A stretch of DNA of 64,000 nucleotides from the NCBI RefSeq assembly GCF_018982965.1, contig NZ_JACBYP010000001.1, positions 1 to 64,000 on the forward strand, in the 5' to 3' direction. The position numbers and the translations under genes are program-made. Source of the DNA: Streptomyces mayonensis (GTDB taxonomy: Bacteria; Actinomycetota; Actinomycetes; Streptomycetales; Streptomycetaceae). The notes under the pieces are model-generated. The model ran no database searches, was not told where the DNA came from, and worked only from the letters and a program-made list of their open reading frames with translations. Positions 62,906 through 64,000 of this stretch are shown here, piece after piece. Numbering within the stretch: position 1 is the first letter of the stretch; each line of letters opens with the position of its first letter.

Positions 62906-64000
62906 TTACGCCGGTGCACCGGCCGCCGGGTCGGGGACGGGAGCGTCCAGCCGGGCGGTGGCCGGGGCCGCGAGCGGGCCCGTTGCGGAGGGCACCGGCG
63001 CGGACGGCAGCGGTGCCGACGCCGCGGGCACGTCCGCGTGCTGGTGGGACGGGGGCACCGGGCGCAGGGGGCGCGGGCCCGACACCACCGTGTAGTCCTG
63101 GCCGAGGAACGGCGGCTCCAGCTCGCCCGGGTCGTCGCCGAGGGCCAGCCGGACCGCCGCCCACGGCATGTTGACCCCGCACAGCGCCAGTTGGTGCAGC
63201 CCGCCGGCCGGACGGGTGTTGACGTCCATCAGCACGGGCCGGTCGCCGAACATCCGGAACTGCACGTTGGACAGGTGGTGCAGCCCGAACGCCTCGGCGA
63301 TCCGCCGCGCCGGCGCCAGCCACTGCTCGTGGAGCGTGAAGCCCCGGCGGCGACCGTGCTTGGTACGGCCCACGGCGAGCCGTACCCGGTTGTCCGGCCC
63401 GGTGAGGCAGTCCACCGAGACCTCCGGCTGTTCGAGGCGCGGCATCACCAGCCAGTCGACGGGCTCCTCGGCCGCCCGCAGCGCATCGAGGACCAGCGGC
63501 AGCGGCACCGAGGGACTCGGGAAACCGTTCAGGTGCGCGAGGGAGAAGGGGTCCCGGGTGACCATCCGGAAGCCCACACCGCCCGCCCCGGACGCCGGCT
63601 TGAAGCACGCCCGGTGGCCGAGCCCCTCCAGTTCCTCCACCGCGTGGACCAGTTCGCCGGCCGTGCGCACCCGCCACCACGGCGGCACCGGCACACCGAT
63701 CGCCCGGACCGCCTCGTACGCGATCACCTTGTCGTGGAAGACGGCCACCGCTTCCGGCGGCGGCGCGAGCAGGGCCGTACCCACCGCCTCGAAGTCGGCC
63801 CGGTGGGCCACGATCGCCGACTGGTGCAGCCGGGGCACGAAGACGTCGATCCCGCGCCGCTCGCACTGGGCGAGGGCGTACTCGACGTAACCCGCCGGGG
63901 ACAGCCCCTCCGGCTCCAGGTCGGCGGTGTCGGCTGCGGCCAGCACGGGGGAGTCCGGGTCGCCGTGCGTGGCATGGATCTCGACGGCCCGGTCGGCGGG
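62906..64000 (-). CDS. ATP-grasp domain protein, 5' truncated
   Basis: The frame stays open to the right edge (18 codons beyond GTG 63946), so the N-terminus is outside the window; 364 residues are visible. ATP-grasp features: VFHDKVIAYEAVRAIGVPVP, the glycine loop CFKPASGAGGVGFRMV, LEQPEVSVDCLTG and the metal ligands in PVLMDVNTRPAGGLHQL (Asp and Asn). The C-terminal 60 residues are Pro/Ala-rich. ATP-grasp enzymes join a carboxylate to an amine or thiol through an acyl phosphate; the carbamoyl-phosphate-synthase-like group is closest. Substrate unknown. It converges on the GH4 gene. Confidence 0.8.
   Translation of the reverse strand, partial: PADRAVEIHATHGDPDSPVLAAADTADLEPEGLSPAGYVEYALAQCERRGIDVFVPRLHQSAIVAHRADFEAVGTALLAPPPEAVAVFHDKVIAYEAVRAIGVPVPPWWRVRTAGELVHAVEELEGLGHRACFKPASGAGGVGFRMVTRDPFSLAHLNGFPSPSVPLPLVLDALRAAEEPVDWLVMPRLEQPEVSVDCLTGPDNRVRLAVGRTKHGRRRGFTLHEQWLAPARRIAEAFGLHHLSNVQFRMFGDRPVLMDVNTRPAGGLHQLALCGVNMPWAAVRLALGDDPGELEPPFLGQDYTVVSGPRPLRPVPPSHQHADVPAASAPLPSAPVPSATGPLAAPATARLDAPVPDPAAGAPA

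Noticed and set aside
61075..62919. Minus-strand open frame of 614 codons
   Set aside because: Antisense to the GH4 gene, which has complete family motifs and a ribosome site.

Overview
This is a very GC-rich window in which GTG and TTG starts, ATGA/GTGA translational coupling, Tat signals and WhiJ-type regulator genes are all common. That points firmly to Streptomyces. Gene order from about 34.9 to 58.4 kb (pterin-type cluster, then gnd-pgi-opcA-zwf-tal-tkt) matches what I remember of the SCO6648-SCO6663 part of the S. coelicolor chromosome, so a close relative is likely; this is memory, not a search. No IS element, integrase, CRISPR array, rRNA or origin was seen.

Layout. 0-12.3 kb: a phosphodiesterase cut by the window edge, a His-rich Tat-exported TIM-barrel protein, tRNA-Leu(GAG), a second EF-G, a secreted beta-helix glucanase (GH55 type), two divergent DUF574 methyltransferases, a secreted esterase and an alpha/beta hydrolase. 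12.4-18.1 kb: two redox/hydrolase units next to HxlR and MarR regulators with visible palindromic operators, then a histidine kinase/response regulator pair. 18.3-25.6 kb: a lipoprotein tripeptidyl aminopeptidase and five poorly known envelope proteins. 25.8-27.9 kb: a helicase relic and a WhiJ-like triad (anti-sigma-type ATPase, HTH-DUF5753 regulator, DUF397) with a duplicated ~100-bp promoter segment. 28.0-34.8 kb: an acetyltransferase, an oligopeptide/nickel-type ABC binding protein with a fused double permease but no ATPase, an MFS exporter, and a TetR/SDR pair.

34.9-42.3 kb is the most interesting part. It holds a CDP-alcohol phosphatidyltransferase, a BchC-like dehydrogenase, a catalytically altered 6-pyruvoyltetrahydropterin synthase homologue, a glycosyltransferase, a methyltransferase, a flippase-like membrane protein, a creatininase-family amidohydrolase, and a GTP cyclohydrolase II. 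In the last, the catalytic Tyr is Met, the variant reported to stop at the formamidopyrimidine FAPy. Together they read as a dedicated route from GTP to a glycosylated, methylated, probably membrane-handled pyrimidine or pteridine whose product I do not know.

42.3-49.7 kb: a class C serine hydrolase, a second two-component pair divergent from a small membrane protein and an MMPL exporter, and a beta-helix membrane protein. 49.8-58.4 kb: a tightly coupled pentose-phosphate operon tkt-tal-zwf-opcA-pgi-gnd, with an AraC regulator divergent from tkt. 58.5-64 kb: a GH16-CBM6 endo-beta-1,3-glucanase, a GH4 glycosidase and an ATP-grasp protein cut by the right edge. The GH55-type and GH16 genes, 53 kb apart, have the same promoter-operator layout with a GAGCGCTC-core palindrome, suggesting one LacI-type beta-glucan regulon.
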